64,000 bases of DNA. It comes from Parelaphostrongylus tenuis (taxonomy: Eukaryota > Nematoda > Chromadorea > Rhabditida > Metastrongylidae). Of the stretch, positions 59,170-62,295 are shown piece by piece. The DNA lies in the NCBI GenBank assembly GCA_019055375.1, contig JAHQIW010000010.1, forward strand, positions 186,001 through 250,000. The letters are read 5' to 3'. Position numbers and translations under genes: made by a program. Below the pieces are notes generated by a model. The model was not told the DNA's origin. It saw only the letters and a list, made by a program, of their open reading frames with translations, and did no database searches. Each line of letters starts with the position of its first letter. Position 1 is the stretch's first letter.

Positions 59170-60433
59170 CATATATACATATATCAAAATAGCCACAAGA
59201 AGCTGCTCTGAATGATAGTAGGAAGAAAAACTTAATGTATGGAAAATAATTAACAAAAACAAAGGAGTTCAGATAATTCCTTGCCAAACCAATAAGAAGC
59301 TAGCTGTGGAATAAATAGCGCCGAACTGCATTAGCCGCTCGGCCACTCACGCCACGATTCTTTAAGAAAGAAGAACAGAAAGCAGCTACAACTAGCAATT
59401 AGAAAACCATACAGAGAAAACTCTACAACTAATGCGCTGGTATAACTAGGAAAAACAAATAGAAAATCGAAGTAGGAAAGTGGAAACAAAAAAGAAAACA
59501 CCGCAAATAAACAATTCTTTTTGAACGAAGCAAATTCAACAACTCTAAGAGGTTTTTTAATGAAAAGGACTAAAGAATGTTGCTACATACGTGGTCATCT
59601 AGGGGGTCATTTCCACGATCGACACCATTAGCATTCGTTTCACTCTCTGGCATTTTGTCAAGATGATCAGTAGCTACTGAGGCCTCCTCTTCATCGTCAC
59701 TTTCTTCACTCTAAAAGTAAAAATTTGTTTGAACTGTAAGAAAATACCAAACGCATGGTTTCTAGTAGAATTTGCAAAGAAAGAACAGCACAGAAATCAG
59801 AGCAACATCTGAAAAAAAAGCTTACATTAACGTCCTCTGGTGTATAGTCCTCATCGTCGTCTTCGTCGTTAAACCTTACATCGAGAAATGTTCTGGGTAA
59901 AGGCACGGATTTCACGGCGACCTCAAAAATTTTAAGAATTTGAACGAAGTCTTCTATAAATTTTTTAACGCATTTTGGACTCAAAAATATCGCACTGCTG
60001 AAATGATACGGATAAATTGAGATATGAGTGAAGCTGTAGAAATCAGCATTACCGCTTCGGTTGCAGTGTGCTTCACTTTCGATCGCGTGACTTTAAGGCT
60101 AGGAATATCGCTTGTATCGCCTTTCATGCCCATCAGAGTAGTCAGACATGCGGATCCTTTATGAGACGCTGAAAACCGTAGATAAAATCGTAGAGCGAAT
60201 TTTTTTCTTGAATAGATGGCTTGAGTGCAGAAGCCAGAAGATCATCGATCAAGCAATTGCCCTGCTTCGGACCAAAAGGCTAAACTAACGTGGAGTATCG
60301 ACTTCACATTCAGTGCGTTCAAGTTGTGCATTTTTGCTTTCTCTTCAAGTTTGGTGCCCAGTCTTCGGCACAGGTCGACGATGTCCTCTTCACCATCGGC
60401 ATCTGTACTGTCTGGCTTCGAAGACGGCTCCAT
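17606..60433 (-). CDS. gon-4: gon-4 (GON4L orthologue), whole gene extent, spliced
   Basis: Nuclear transcription/chromatin regulator. C. elegans gon-4 times gonadal cell lineages, and vertebrate GON4L associates with YY1, SIN3A and HDAC1. Exon order matches GON4[29 protein letters not shown] followed by acidic [30 protein letters not shown]; the acidic [22 protein letters not shown] with a basic PKKRRTKRR signal; HVQLLTQ; the central region with [40 protein letters not shown]-like helices; and a terminal SANT domain. About 28 exons (~5.7 kb, ~1,900 codons) span 42.8 kb; human GON4L is ~2,240 residues. The start at 60,433 is the only in-frame ATG in the first recognised exon, but real upstream exons may exist. 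Long introns are filled with transposons. Several exons show single-base frame breaks (listed separately), so sequence error or decay must be considered. Confidence 0.9.
18046..18090. repeat. (TA)n microsatellite
   Basis: Near-pure TA runs ending directly at a SINE head. Confidence 0.95.
18097..18395 (+). mobile_element. tRNA-headed SINE (family A)
   Basis: Head GCGCATGTGGCGCAATGGTT resembles a polymerase III box A (TGGCNNARNGG); GAGGTCAATGGTTCGATCTC holds a box B (GGTTCGATC). A ~200 bp body without coding potential follows, ending GAGAGCTTTATCC. A segment around GGTACCAGACAGG of other copies is missing here. (TA)n lies on both sides. Lies in the last gon-4 intron. Confidence 0.85.
18407..18475. 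repeat. (TA)n / (TGTA)n microsatellite
   Basis: TATATATA run grading into TATGTATGTATG at the 3' side of the SINE. Confidence 0.95.
18480..20590. other. gon-4 intron sequence, no gene
   Basis: AT-rich intron DNA. It holds several copies of the dispersed ATTCGATAGCTC-type motif (about 19,467, 19,625 and 19,875). No exon-like segment is recognised. Confidence 0.5.
20629..20785. repeat. (TA)n / (TATACA)n microsatellite
   Basis: Alternating TATATACATATA units over ~150 bp, adjoining the 5' end of an RTE copy. Confidence 0.95.
20795..23030 (+). mobile_element. RTE-type retrotransposon, internally deleted, dead
   Basis: Plus-strand pieces in order: [20 protein letters not shown] (start of the AP-like endonuclease), [56 protein letters not shown] in shifted frame, then an abrupt join at 22,030 ([12 protein letters not shown]) to the late reverse-transcriptase part [20 protein letters not shown]. 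The central ~1 kb, including the FIDLKKAFD motif, is deleted. C-terminal pieces follow in broken frames to the GTCACTCGATGATCAACGGG end. Stops and frameshifts are frequent. Confidence 0.85.
23029..23126. repeat. (TA)n-rich microsatellite
   Basis: TATACATA/TATGTATA alternation between the end of the RTE copy and a SINE head. Confidence 0.95.
23128..23305 (+). mobile_element. SINE family B (tRNA-Leu/Ser-like head)
   Basis: GCGCCGTGGCCGAGTGGTTG resembles the 5' half of a tRNA-Leu or tRNA-Ser gene. The body CTCTCCGGCAGTCAAGGACA..CAGTATT..TACAACCTTCAAGAA is shared with 60,690-60,870 and 62,296-62,490. (TA)n lies on both sides. Confidence 0.65.
23373..23455. repeat. (TA)n microsatellite
   Basis: About 80 bp of nearly pure TA. 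Confidence 0.97.
23456..24390. other. gon-4 intron sequence, no gene
   Basis: Short open frames only; (TA)n at 24,345-24,385. Nothing recognised. Confidence 0.5.
24392..24676 (-). mobile_element. tRNA-headed SINE (family A)
   Basis: Reverse orientation of the 18,097 element: the tail AAGGATAAAGCTTTCGGCG is at left and the head complement ACCACTGCGCC at right. Flanked by (TA)n on both sides. Confidence 0.85.
24680..24748. repeat. (TA)n microsatellite
   Basis: TATACATACATACATATATA grading into pure TA. Confidence 0.95.
24749..24852 (+). repeat. tRNA-like sequence inside a 12-bp inverted repeat
   Basis: TGCTGTGCAAAA (24,749-24,760) and TTTTGCACAGCA (24,841-24,852) are perfect inverted repeats. 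Between them, 24,766-24,828 can form a GTCGGC/GCCGAC stem, a 4-bp D-type stem and a 5-bp anticodon-type stem with loop CTGGAAA. A GGGTTCGAAT box-B-like motif follows, but the T stem does not pair. More likely a tRNA-derived element than a working tRNA gene. Confidence 0.45.
25109..25325 (-). CDS. gon-4: gon-4 exon 27
   Basis: [20 protein letters not shown] then [20 protein letters not shown] and [20 protein letters not shown]. Acceptor GCTTTTCGAG, donor GTAAGA, phase 0 exit matching the last exon. The start is the only acceptor giving an open frame with a realistic intron (100 bp). Confidence 0.75.
25426..25537 (-). CDS. gon-4: gon-4 exon 26, second PAH-like repeat
   Basis: [20 protein letters not shown] then [26 protein letters not shown] resembles the LL..FLPPE end of PAH domains. 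Acceptor TTCTCTCAG, donor GTAGGA; phases fit exons 25 and 27. Confidence 0.85.
25640..27600. other. gon-4 intron sequence, no gene
   Basis: A plus-strand open frame of 152 codons at 27,148-27,606 overlaps exon 25 in antisense. It is Lys/Ser/Tyr-rich without recognisable motifs, so it is not called. Two copies of the dispersed repeat (near 25,820 and 26,040) lie here. Confidence 0.5.
27616..27776 (-). CDS. gon-4: gon-4 exon 25, one base too long for its phases
   Basis: The coherent frame is [20 protein letters not shown] then [15 protein letters not shown] and MKEHERQP, helical as expected between the PAH repeats. Acceptor CTCTCGTAG, donor GTGAGT. The length of 161 does not fit the phases of its neighbours, which require 160 or 163; the T6 run near 27,760 or the A9 run near 27,655 are candidate sites of an extra base. 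Confidence 0.7.
27882..28040 (-). CDS. gon-4: gon-4 exon 24, PAH-like helix pair
   Basis: [20 protein letters not shown] then [20 protein letters not shown] and [13 protein letters not shown]. It resembles the first paired amphipathic helix repeat of GON4L (SIN3-type fold, protein-protein contacts). Acceptor CATCTTCAG, donor GTATAT, 53 codons, phase 0. Confidence 0.9.
28240..28530. repeat. Interspersed repeat (family M2)
   Basis: Shares AAAACACTCGAAATG, AATCGAGTGTACA, GCGCCCCGAGAGGA, CTGATGAGACCGTCAAGGTC and AACAGACCACATGACATGTT with 10,950-11,505. Intronic. Confidence 0.65.
28560..29980. other. gon-4 intron sequence, no gene
   Basis: No exon-like segment. A decayed repeat containing GTTACACATGTGGAGTG (29,560) also occurs at 26,400 as GTTACACATATGGAGTG. 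Confidence 0.45.
29983..30160. repeat. Hairpin MITE (family M1)
   Basis: Arms AACATGTTTTGAGCCATGGT and its near-complement ACCATGGCGCAAAACATGTT, with further pairing TAAATGCTA..TAGCATTTA. Total ~178 bp. Other copies are at 34,950-35,080 and 63,690-63,990. Confidence 0.8.
30165..31390. other. gon-4 intron sequence, no gene
   Basis: A minus-strand open frame near 30,453-30,668 contains a copy of the dispersed CTTTTTCGCTGGACGAG repeat, so it is not read as an exon. Confidence 0.5.
31393..31557 (-). CDS. gon-4: gon-4 exon 23
   Basis: [20 protein letters not shown] then [20 protein letters not shown] and [15 protein letters not shown]. Helical, just before the PAH-like region. Acceptor ATGATTTTAAG, donor GTAAGC, 55 codons, phase 0 at both ends; an acceptor 37 bases upstream gives the wrong phase. 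Confidence 0.85.
31738..34735 (-). mobile_element. RTE-type retrotransposon, near full length but dead
   Basis: Minus-strand order from 34,735: 5' region with GCTTCTGCAGCGCC, endonuclease pieces ([20 protein letters not shown]), linker, late RT, then C-terminal [20 protein letters not shown] and [20 protein letters not shown] to the tail ACAGGTGATACAGGTGATGT. Frameshifts and stops occur throughout. A SINE at 33,341-33,639 is inserted in the endonuclease region. Confidence 0.85.
33341..33639 (+). mobile_element. SINE family A nested in an RTE, with target-site duplication
   Basis: Best-preserved SINE: head GCGCATGTGGCGCAGTGGTT, box B AATGGTTCGATCTC, body with GGTACCAGACAGGTCTCAGA, end GAGAGCTTCATCC. 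Flanked by TACTCTCCATTG (33,329-33,340) and TACTCTCTATTG (33,640-33,651), a 12-bp duplication with one mismatch. The uninterrupted RTE copy reads GTACTCTCCATTGGGAGACT at 51,222, showing the empty site. Confidence 0.95.
34950..35080. repeat. Hairpin MITE (family M1), decayed
   Basis: Arms ATATAACGCATTTGAAGCCA and TAGCTCAAAACATGTTATTT, with AAACAGGCGCCTGTA in the middle. Shorter and more diverged than the 30.0 kb copy. Confidence 0.65.
35090..36060. other. gon-4 intron sequence, no gene
   Basis: Contains a copy of the dispersed TAGTCATTCGATAATTTCAA motif at 35,459. No exon-like segment. Confidence 0.5.
36071..36271 (-). CDS. gon-4: gon-4 exon 22
   Basis: [20 protein letters not shown] then [20 protein letters not shown] and the acidic [20 protein letters not shown]. 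Acceptor CGTTCTAG, donor GTGAGA, 67 codons, phase 0 at both ends. Confidence 0.85.
36625..36733 (-). CDS. gon-4: gon-4 exon 21, junction out of phase
   Basis: The coherent frame is [20 protein letters not shown] then [10 protein letters not shown], leaving in phase 0. Either acceptor (ATATTCCAG at 36,734 or ACCACAG at 36,716) gives one leading base, but exon 20 leaves none, so one base appears extra. Donor GTAAGC. Confidence 0.7.
36846..36947 (-). CDS. gon-4: gon-4 exon 20
   Basis: [20 protein letters not shown] then [14 protein letters not shown], acidic. Acceptor TTTTCCTCAG, donor GTAAGT, 34 codons, phase 0 at both ends. Confidence 0.8.
37088..37638 (+). mobile_element. RTE retrotransposon 3' fragment
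   Basis: Only the C-terminal ~180 codons remain ([21 protein letters not shown], then [18 protein letters not shown] in broken frames), ending GACGACAGGTGATACAGGTG. A 5'-truncated copy, opposite in strand to gon-4. Confidence 0.85.
38120..39930 (-). CDS. gon-4: gon-4 large exon(s) 19 with 18-residue repeat array
   Basis: Acceptor TTTTTTTAG at 39,930; phase-0 entry [20 protein letters not shown] then an Arg/Ser-rich stretch ([37 protein letters not shown]) running into a 54-bp tandem array that encodes [22 protein letters not shown] units. After the array come [16 protein letters not shown], then another frame with [20 protein letters not shown] and [20 protein letters not shown], and finally [19 protein letters not shown] to donor GTTTGT. 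Frame changes occur within the array and near 38,225. An intron inside the stretch is possible but none fits the phases. The SR-like composition suggests a disordered charged region. Confidence 0.6.
38512..39560 (-). repeat. 54-bp minisatellite, ~19 copies, apparently coding
   Basis: Tandem units on the theme TCGATCTCTACTAGACTTGT + CGATACCTTTCTCAATCCGA + ATGTCTTCCACATG (plus strand). Because 54 is divisible by 3 and the unit lacks stops, long open frames appear on both strands. The minus-strand frame entered from gon-4 reads [22 protein letters not shown] units. A few units have an extra or missing base (near 38,877, 39,205 and 39,350), shifting the frame. Confidence 0.9.
39931..41640. other. 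gon-4 intron sequence with repeats
   Basis: Includes GGTTGGTCCATAAGTTCTAT (41,046), a mariner-type terminal motif, and a long copy of the dispersed repeat from 41,140 (GCTGGACAAGAACTTTTTAA, then CATTCGAAAGCTCGGATTCA). No exon seen. Confidence 0.5.
41655..42190. mobile_element. Mariner-like MITE (copy 1)
   Basis: Left end CCATTCCATAAATTTTGGCA and right end CGCCAAAACTTCTGGAGC are inverted. Sub-terminal TAACCAAAAGTATTCAAAAT pairs with ATTTTAATTACTTCTGGTTG. The central part has no transposase. Confidence 0.65.
42912..43062 (-). CDS. gon-4: gon-4 exon 18, duplicate of the exon at 39.9 kb
   Basis: Acceptor TTTTCATTGCAG, donor GTAAGT. The DNA aligns with the start of the exon ending at 39,930 (GGC.AAATT start; CATCAAATCGA.GA core). 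The coherent reading [20 protein letters not shown] is one base out of register with a phase-0 entry, because its first segment is 52 rather than 51 bases long. It may be a decaying duplicate or a functional exon with a one-base error. Confidence 0.55.
43145..43740. mobile_element. Mariner-like MITE (copy 2)
   Basis: Left GTTCCATGAGTTTTGGCACT..ATTAACCAGAAGTGATTGAA and right TAATTACTTCCGGTAACTCA..GCCGAGAACTTGTGGAGCAA are inverted. The core shares GGATCAGTCGCGCTCGGGCC-type sequence with copy 1 (41,913-41,935). A G10 run lies at 43,444. Confidence 0.65.
44073..44508 (-). CDS. gon-4: gon-4 exon 17, frame switch inside
   Basis: Enters as [20 protein letters not shown] and stays open to a stop at about 44,303. 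The next frame is open from about 44,385 to the end, with [20 protein letters not shown] and [14 protein letters not shown]. The overlap (44,303-44,385) shows no intron whose ends satisfy both phases, so either one base is extra or an unrecognised small intron exists. The region is predicted to be disordered. Acceptor CTTTGTAG, donor GTTCGT. Confidence 0.65.
44569..44643 (-). CDS. gon-4: gon-4 exon 16
   Basis: [20 protein letters not shown] then TSYCY. Acceptor CGTTTTCAG, donor GTAGGA, 25 codons, phase 0. No recognisable domain. Confidence 0.75.
45090..45275 (-). CDS. gon-4: gon-4 exon 15
   Basis: [20 protein letters not shown] then Ser-rich disordered sequence ending [12 protein letters not shown]. 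Acceptor TATCTTTCCAG, donor GTAATG, 62 codons, phase 0 at both ends. Confidence 0.85.
45605..45900. repeat. Long alternating pyrimidine-purine tract
   Basis: Nearly 300 bp of TATA/CATA/CACATG/TGTGTA alternation with a pure (TA)n core at 45,725-45,760. Open frames here on both strands are artefacts of the repeat. Intron between gon-4 exons 14 and 15. Confidence 0.9.
46111..46240 (-). CDS. gon-4: gon-4 exon 14
   Basis: [20 protein letters not shown] then [20 protein letters not shown], matching ISKYLLTCKTAHQLTVRIKN of GON4L. Acceptor GTTTTTAG. The donor GTAGGA was chosen because QIMI + KFLRNF then aligns with NIIKFYKKT; GTGAAT at 46,139 is an alternative. Confidence 0.9.
46326..46527 (-). CDS. 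gon-4: gon-4 exon 13, conserved central region
   Basis: [20 protein letters not shown] then PDLIPGVQ and [20 protein letters not shown]. The family equivalent is WILATSKVFMYPELLP..FTKAEDNLLALGLKHF, the best-conserved part of GON4L. Acceptor ATTTAG. The donor is GTTGTT (46,325) or GTTACT three bases further; both leave two bases. Confidence 0.95.
46599..46746 (-). CDS. gon-4: gon-4 exon 12
   Basis: [20 protein letters not shown] then [12 protein letters not shown] and [13 protein letters not shown]. It matches the [20 protein letters not shown] region of GON4L. Acceptor AATTTCAG, donor GTTAGT, with one base carried over. Confidence 0.9.
47230..48425 (+). mobile_element. Old, strongly decayed RTE copy
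   Basis: GTTTCTGCAGCGCCACTGTT and GGAGGCGGTTAGGAGTCACC match the 5' region of the 20.8 kb copy. ACGGAGAGGCTGCAAGGG and, much later, ATCGAACACATGGTAGAAAA plus TGTGCTTCAACGACAACTGC match the C-terminal part (RFNDNRW region). The reverse-transcriptase core is gone. Oldest-looking full-span remnant. Confidence 0.6.
48985..51530 (-). mobile_element. RTE-type retrotransposon, 5'-truncated, best-preserved
   Basis: A 594-codon minus-strand frame (51,628-49,844) encodes most of an endonuclease/reverse transcriptase. VGDFNAKIG is at residues 71-79, GSDHRLL at 163-169, [15 protein letters not shown] at 437-451, [11 protein letters not shown] at 473-483 and FIDLKKAFD at 505-513. An extra base near 49,938 (CGACAACGGCGAT where the family reads RQGD) shifts the frame. 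The FADD catalytic motif survives at 49,807-49,818, then a stop follows. The C-terminal 201-codon frame (49,603-48,998) ends [11 protein letters not shown]. The first ~110 residues of the endonuclease are missing, so element sequence starts at about 51,530. The 3' tail is GGTGATACAGGTGATCC-like. Lies in gon-4 intron 11, same strand. Confidence 0.92.
51640..52530. other. gon-4 intron sequence, no gene
   Basis: An open frame at 51,720-51,971 may belong with the piggyBac-like fragment downstream but shows no clear motif. Near 52,490-52,550 GAAGAAGACTGGAAAGCC is tandemly repeated. Confidence 0.4.
52563..52929 (+). pseudogene. Possible piggyBac-type transposase C-terminal fragment
   Basis: Acidic linker ([19 protein letters not shown]) is followed, after a frame change, by [18 protein letters not shown] then [18 protein letters not shown]. 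The CxxC..C..CxxCF..H pattern fits the Cys-rich domain at the end of piggyBac transposases. The catalytic domain is absent. Assignment rests on the Cys pattern only. Confidence 0.4.
53372..53700. repeat. Interspersed repeat (family M2), inverted
   Basis: ATTTGAGCCAACGTGTCATG then GACTCGTCAGTCGGGCAGAA and CTTTATTTCGAGCGCTTTAT, reverse-complementary to the 28.2 kb and 11 kb copies. Intronic. Confidence 0.65.
53701..55228. other. gon-4 intron sequence, no gene
   Basis: Three copies of the dispersed motif lie here (CTATCGAACGATTATC 54,063; CTATCGAATGATCACTG 54,239; CTATCGAATGGCTATC 54,424). No exon-like segment. Confidence 0.5.
55229..55315 (-). CDS. gon-4: gon-4 exon 11, HVQLLTQ signature
   Basis: [20 protein letters not shown] then [16 protein letters not shown] is the hallmark motif of GON4L/YY1AP proteins and anchors the identification. 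Acceptor ACGTTTTCAG, donor GTAAGT, phase 0 at both ends. It is followed by the longest intron (8.5 kb), which holds two RTE copies and a piggyBac-like fragment. Confidence 0.95.
55397..55455 (-). CDS. gon-4: gon-4 exon 10
   Basis: [19 protein letters not shown], equivalent to LDPAQRKRLQQQMQQ of GON4L, immediately before HVQLLTQ. Acceptor ACAATCTAG, donor GTATGA. Confidence 0.9.
55532..55592 (-). CDS. gon-4: gon-4 exon 9
   Basis: Reads [20 protein letters not shown] plus one base. Acceptor CTTTTTTAG, donor GTAAGC. It corresponds to the poorly conserved FEEPLANLL area of GON4L. Confidence 0.8.
55593..57300. other. gon-4 intron sequence, no gene
   Basis: Copies of the dispersed repeat at about 56,580-57,190 (for example CGCTGGATAAAAACTTTCCC and GCCATTCGATAGTGTAAG). 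An exon matching the less conserved part of GON4L between exons 8 and 9 could be hidden here, but none is convincing. Confidence 0.45.
57301..57464 (-). CDS. gon-4: gon-4 exon 8, EELF-like helix and nuclear localisation signal
   Basis: [20 protein letters not shown] aligns with the KKEVNELMEELFE helix of GON4L. It is followed by [18 protein letters not shown], a strong basic nuclear signal. Acceptor TTCTTTTTAG. The donor is uncertain: GTTTTC at 57,300 keeps phase 0 for exon 9, while GTGTTT two bases inside would not. Confidence 0.75.
57591..57725 (-). CDS. gon-4: gon-4 exon 7, acidic [11 protein letters not shown] motif
   Basis: [20 protein letters not shown] followed by [20 protein letters not shown], matching DEADDDDDPEYNFLEDLDE of GON4L. 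Acceptor TTTGTGTTCAG, donor GTGAGG. Phases fit both neighbours exactly. Confidence 0.9.
57880..57952 (-). CDS. gon-4: gon-4 exon 6
   Basis: Reads [20 protein letters not shown] then TPVH, equivalent to the DDEDWKMWLGGLMNDD motif of GON4L. Acceptor ATCTTTTCAG, donor GTTGGT, with one base carried into exon 7. Confidence 0.85.
58042..58218 (-). CDS. gon-4: gon-4 exon 5
   Basis: Fifty-nine codons beginning [20 protein letters not shown], with [20 protein letters not shown] corresponding to the AFRTRSKMPLKDVPLG segment of GON4L. Acceptor ACATATCAG, donor GTAAGC, phase 0 at both ends. Confidence 0.85.
58578..58757. repeat. Hairpin MITE (family M3)
   Basis: ATACATTTGTTTTAAGATAG + AGTTGTCC at left and GGACAACT + CTATCTTAGAACAAATGTAT at right form ~28-bp inverted ends around a 120-bp core. 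A SINE begins ~20 bp to the right. Confidence 0.85.
58779..59078 (+). mobile_element. tRNA-headed SINE (family A)
   Basis: Near-identical to the 33,341 copy: GCGCACGTGGCGCAGTGATT head, AATGGTTCGATCTC box B, body with GGTACCAGGCAGGTCTCAGA, end CGAAAGCTTTATCC. (TA)n on both sides. Confidence 0.9.
59082..59190. repeat. (TA)n / (TATACA)n microsatellite
   Basis: Directly follows the SINE tail. Confidence 0.95.
59591..59710 (-). CDS. gon-4: gon-4 exon 4, acidic
   Basis: Forty codons beginning [18 protein letters not shown] and ending GNDPLDDH. Acceptor TACTTTTAG, donor GTATGT, phase 0 at both ends. Disordered acidic region as in GON4L. Confidence 0.85.
59826..59921 (-). CDS. gon-4: gon-4 exon 3, acidic
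   Basis: Thirty-two codons, phase 0 at both ends: [17 protein letters not shown] then [15 protein letters not shown], matching the FVDIPL..DDSSDEEYQPD stretch of GON4L. Acceptor ATTTTTGAG, donor GTAAGC. A further-upstream acceptor would put a stop in frame. Confidence 0.8.
60053..60168 (-). CDS. gon-4: gon-4 exon 2, with an apparent one-base frame break
   Basis: Acceptor GGTTTTCAG, donor GTAATG. Read in phase 0 from exon 1 it gives RLIKDPHV then TGA. Shifting by one base at that point gives [19 protein letters not shown] + [12 protein letters not shown], which matches the TNEHVVAMMKAA..MTRSKLK stretch of GON4L and leaves in phase 0. One missing base at about 60,140 would restore 117 bp (39 codons). 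Confidence 0.75.
60290..60433 (-). CDS. gon-4: gon-4 exon 1 (first recognised)
   Basis: Reads [17 protein letters not shown] then [20 protein letters not shown] and ALNVKSILH. The family has a matching EEKAK..NVKNIIH helix. The donor GTTAGT follows the His codon in phase 0. The frame stays open a further ~60 bases upstream of the ATG, so the exon may start earlier by splicing. Upstream lie a (TA)n tract and a SINE. Confidence 0.75.
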
Positions 60434-60541
60434 TGACGAGGCTACGAAACCTACACCGTTATTCGTCGACAAGATATCCGAAAACCCACTACTTCGATCT
60501 CATGTCAAAGTGTCACGATCGAAATCACAAATGAATATCGA

Positions 60542-60668
60542 GACTATATATACACATACGTATATATATATATATATATACATATATATATACATATATA
60601 TATATATACGTGTGTATATATATACATACATATGTATATACAAGCATACACGTGCACATACATATACG
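60542..60668. repeat. (TA)n / (TATACA)n microsatellite
   Basis: Alternating tract just upstream of the first recognised gon-4 exon, followed by a decayed SINE B. Confidence 0.95.
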
Positions 60669-60689
60669 TAGTTTTGATGCTCAATTGTG

Positions 60690-60870
60690 ACCCAACGGTT
60701 GCAATGCACGGCATGGCGCGGGTCTGATCACGCTCCCAACACTCTCCGGCAATCGATAACAAAAGCCCTACGGAGCGTCAGAGCCTGGCTATCTTTGAGT
60801 TGCATGGAGACGTGCTCGACCAGTATTCTACGACGTTCATGAGAAAAAAACGAACTGAACACTACAAATA
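60690..60870 (+). mobile_element. SINE family B, decayed head
   Basis: Body CACTCTCCGGCAATCGATAA and CCAGTATTCTACGACGTTCA match 62,296-62,490. The tRNA-like head is eroded. Confidence 0.6.
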
Positions 60871-62280
60871 GAGGATATACACAGTAATAAGAAAAACAAA
60901 AAGAAAAAACTATGATACGGAGTGAATAAATTCATAAAAAAGCAAAAGATATACATTCGTATATTTACAAATCTACGCATGTACATATACACACGTGTGT
61001 ACATGCACATATGTTATATATACATATGTATACATACCTGACACTTTGTTGATCCGTATCACAATTTTTTCTCTTTTTTTTCGCGCAATTGAACGATATC
61101 AAAATCATTCAATTTTGACTATTCCTACTCAATGAACTTGAATTTTTTGCTCAAGTGTCAAGACTTATGGAACGACTTCAATATATATACGCGCAAATAA
61201 GTAAGAATTAAAGAATATAAAAGTAATGACTTGGGCCAACACATACAAGAAGCTAATGGAATAAAGAGAACCGTACTTCATGAACAACTGAGCTGATGGG
61301 GGATGGGAGGGGAAAAAGATGGGTGGGGGGTGGGTGGCCAGAGAGTTTTTTCAGAAACCATGAACCCTTATCATTTGGTCCTTTCAGCATCAAAAAAGAC
61401 GTAGTGTCATGGCTTTCTGGAAATCCGCCAATGAGACTGAGAGTGGTCGATATAGGCTATAAGCACAGTTCGTGCTCGTGCTCTATTGTTTTTTTAATGA
61501 TTTTTGGTTTCTTTTCCGTTTGGTGGCACAGATTTTCAAGCCCATTTCCTAAGTTGGACAAGAATTTTTGATAAGCAACGTTGATAATCACTGCAAAGCT
61601 CAACTCTCAGGCTAGTCCTACATAGCCGTTTTTTGGAAAGACCTTTATATGACGCTGAAAAATCAAAAATAAAACCATGTTTCATATTGGTCGCGCAGTT
61701 CAACTATTACTTCGCTGTAAGCACGAGAAGCATATCGACATGTAGAGAGAATCATCTAGTATCAAAGTTAAACGTTTAATTCAGAGTTTCTTCAAGAGTA
61801 GAAAAACAATTCCTAATCAAATACACCTTACTTAAGTGCCATCGATTAATGTTCGCGCCGACCTCGCCGTGCCCCCTAGCCCATCGCCCGTGAGTTGGCC
61901 AAAGAACACTCGTTCGCGTATGTGAAACTCGATCTTATTTCCTCTGCTGCGTTGCACAGAAACGGTCTTTTCAGCGATATAAACATAGCGTTGAAATCGG
62001 TAGATTTTAAGCTATCGAATGACTACCAATAGTCCAAAGAAGGCGTTCTATCTTGCGAAAAGATGCGTGTGTGAAACATATTTTATTTTTATTTTTTCAA
62101 CTTTATAAAAGGTTTTTTTCAAAAAAACCGGCCATGTATAGCGCTACCTTAAGACTTGAGCTTTCGAACGATTACCATCACTCTTTATGAGAACTTCTTG
62201 CCCAGTGTAGGGGGTTAGGCTTGAAAATCTGGGCTACCAAACGGAAAAGTACCCATTTTTTGCTGTGAGATTGCATGATT
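60870..62280. other. Unassigned stretch upstream of gon-4 exon 1
   Basis: Contains a short CACGTGTGTACATGCACAT tract at 60,990, a G-rich segment (61,296-61,335) and a repeat with GTCATGGCTTTCTGGAAATC that recurs at 62,851. Dispersed-motif copies lie at 62,013 and 62,159. No exon recognised. Confidence 0.45.
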
Positions 62281-62295
62281 TGGGGGGGGGGGGGG

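Noticed and set aside
59310..59350. tRNA-Ser/Leu gene on the minus strand (GTGGCCGAGCGGCTAATG)
   Set aside because: Only the 5' half is recognisable and no T arm follows, so it is probably a further SINE-B-type head fragment.
59922..59997. Longer version of gon-4 exon 3 starting at the TTTCAG acceptor
   Set aside because: From exon 2 in phase 0 it meets a TAA after about 10 codons; the ATTTTTGAG acceptor keeps frame and spacing to GON4L.
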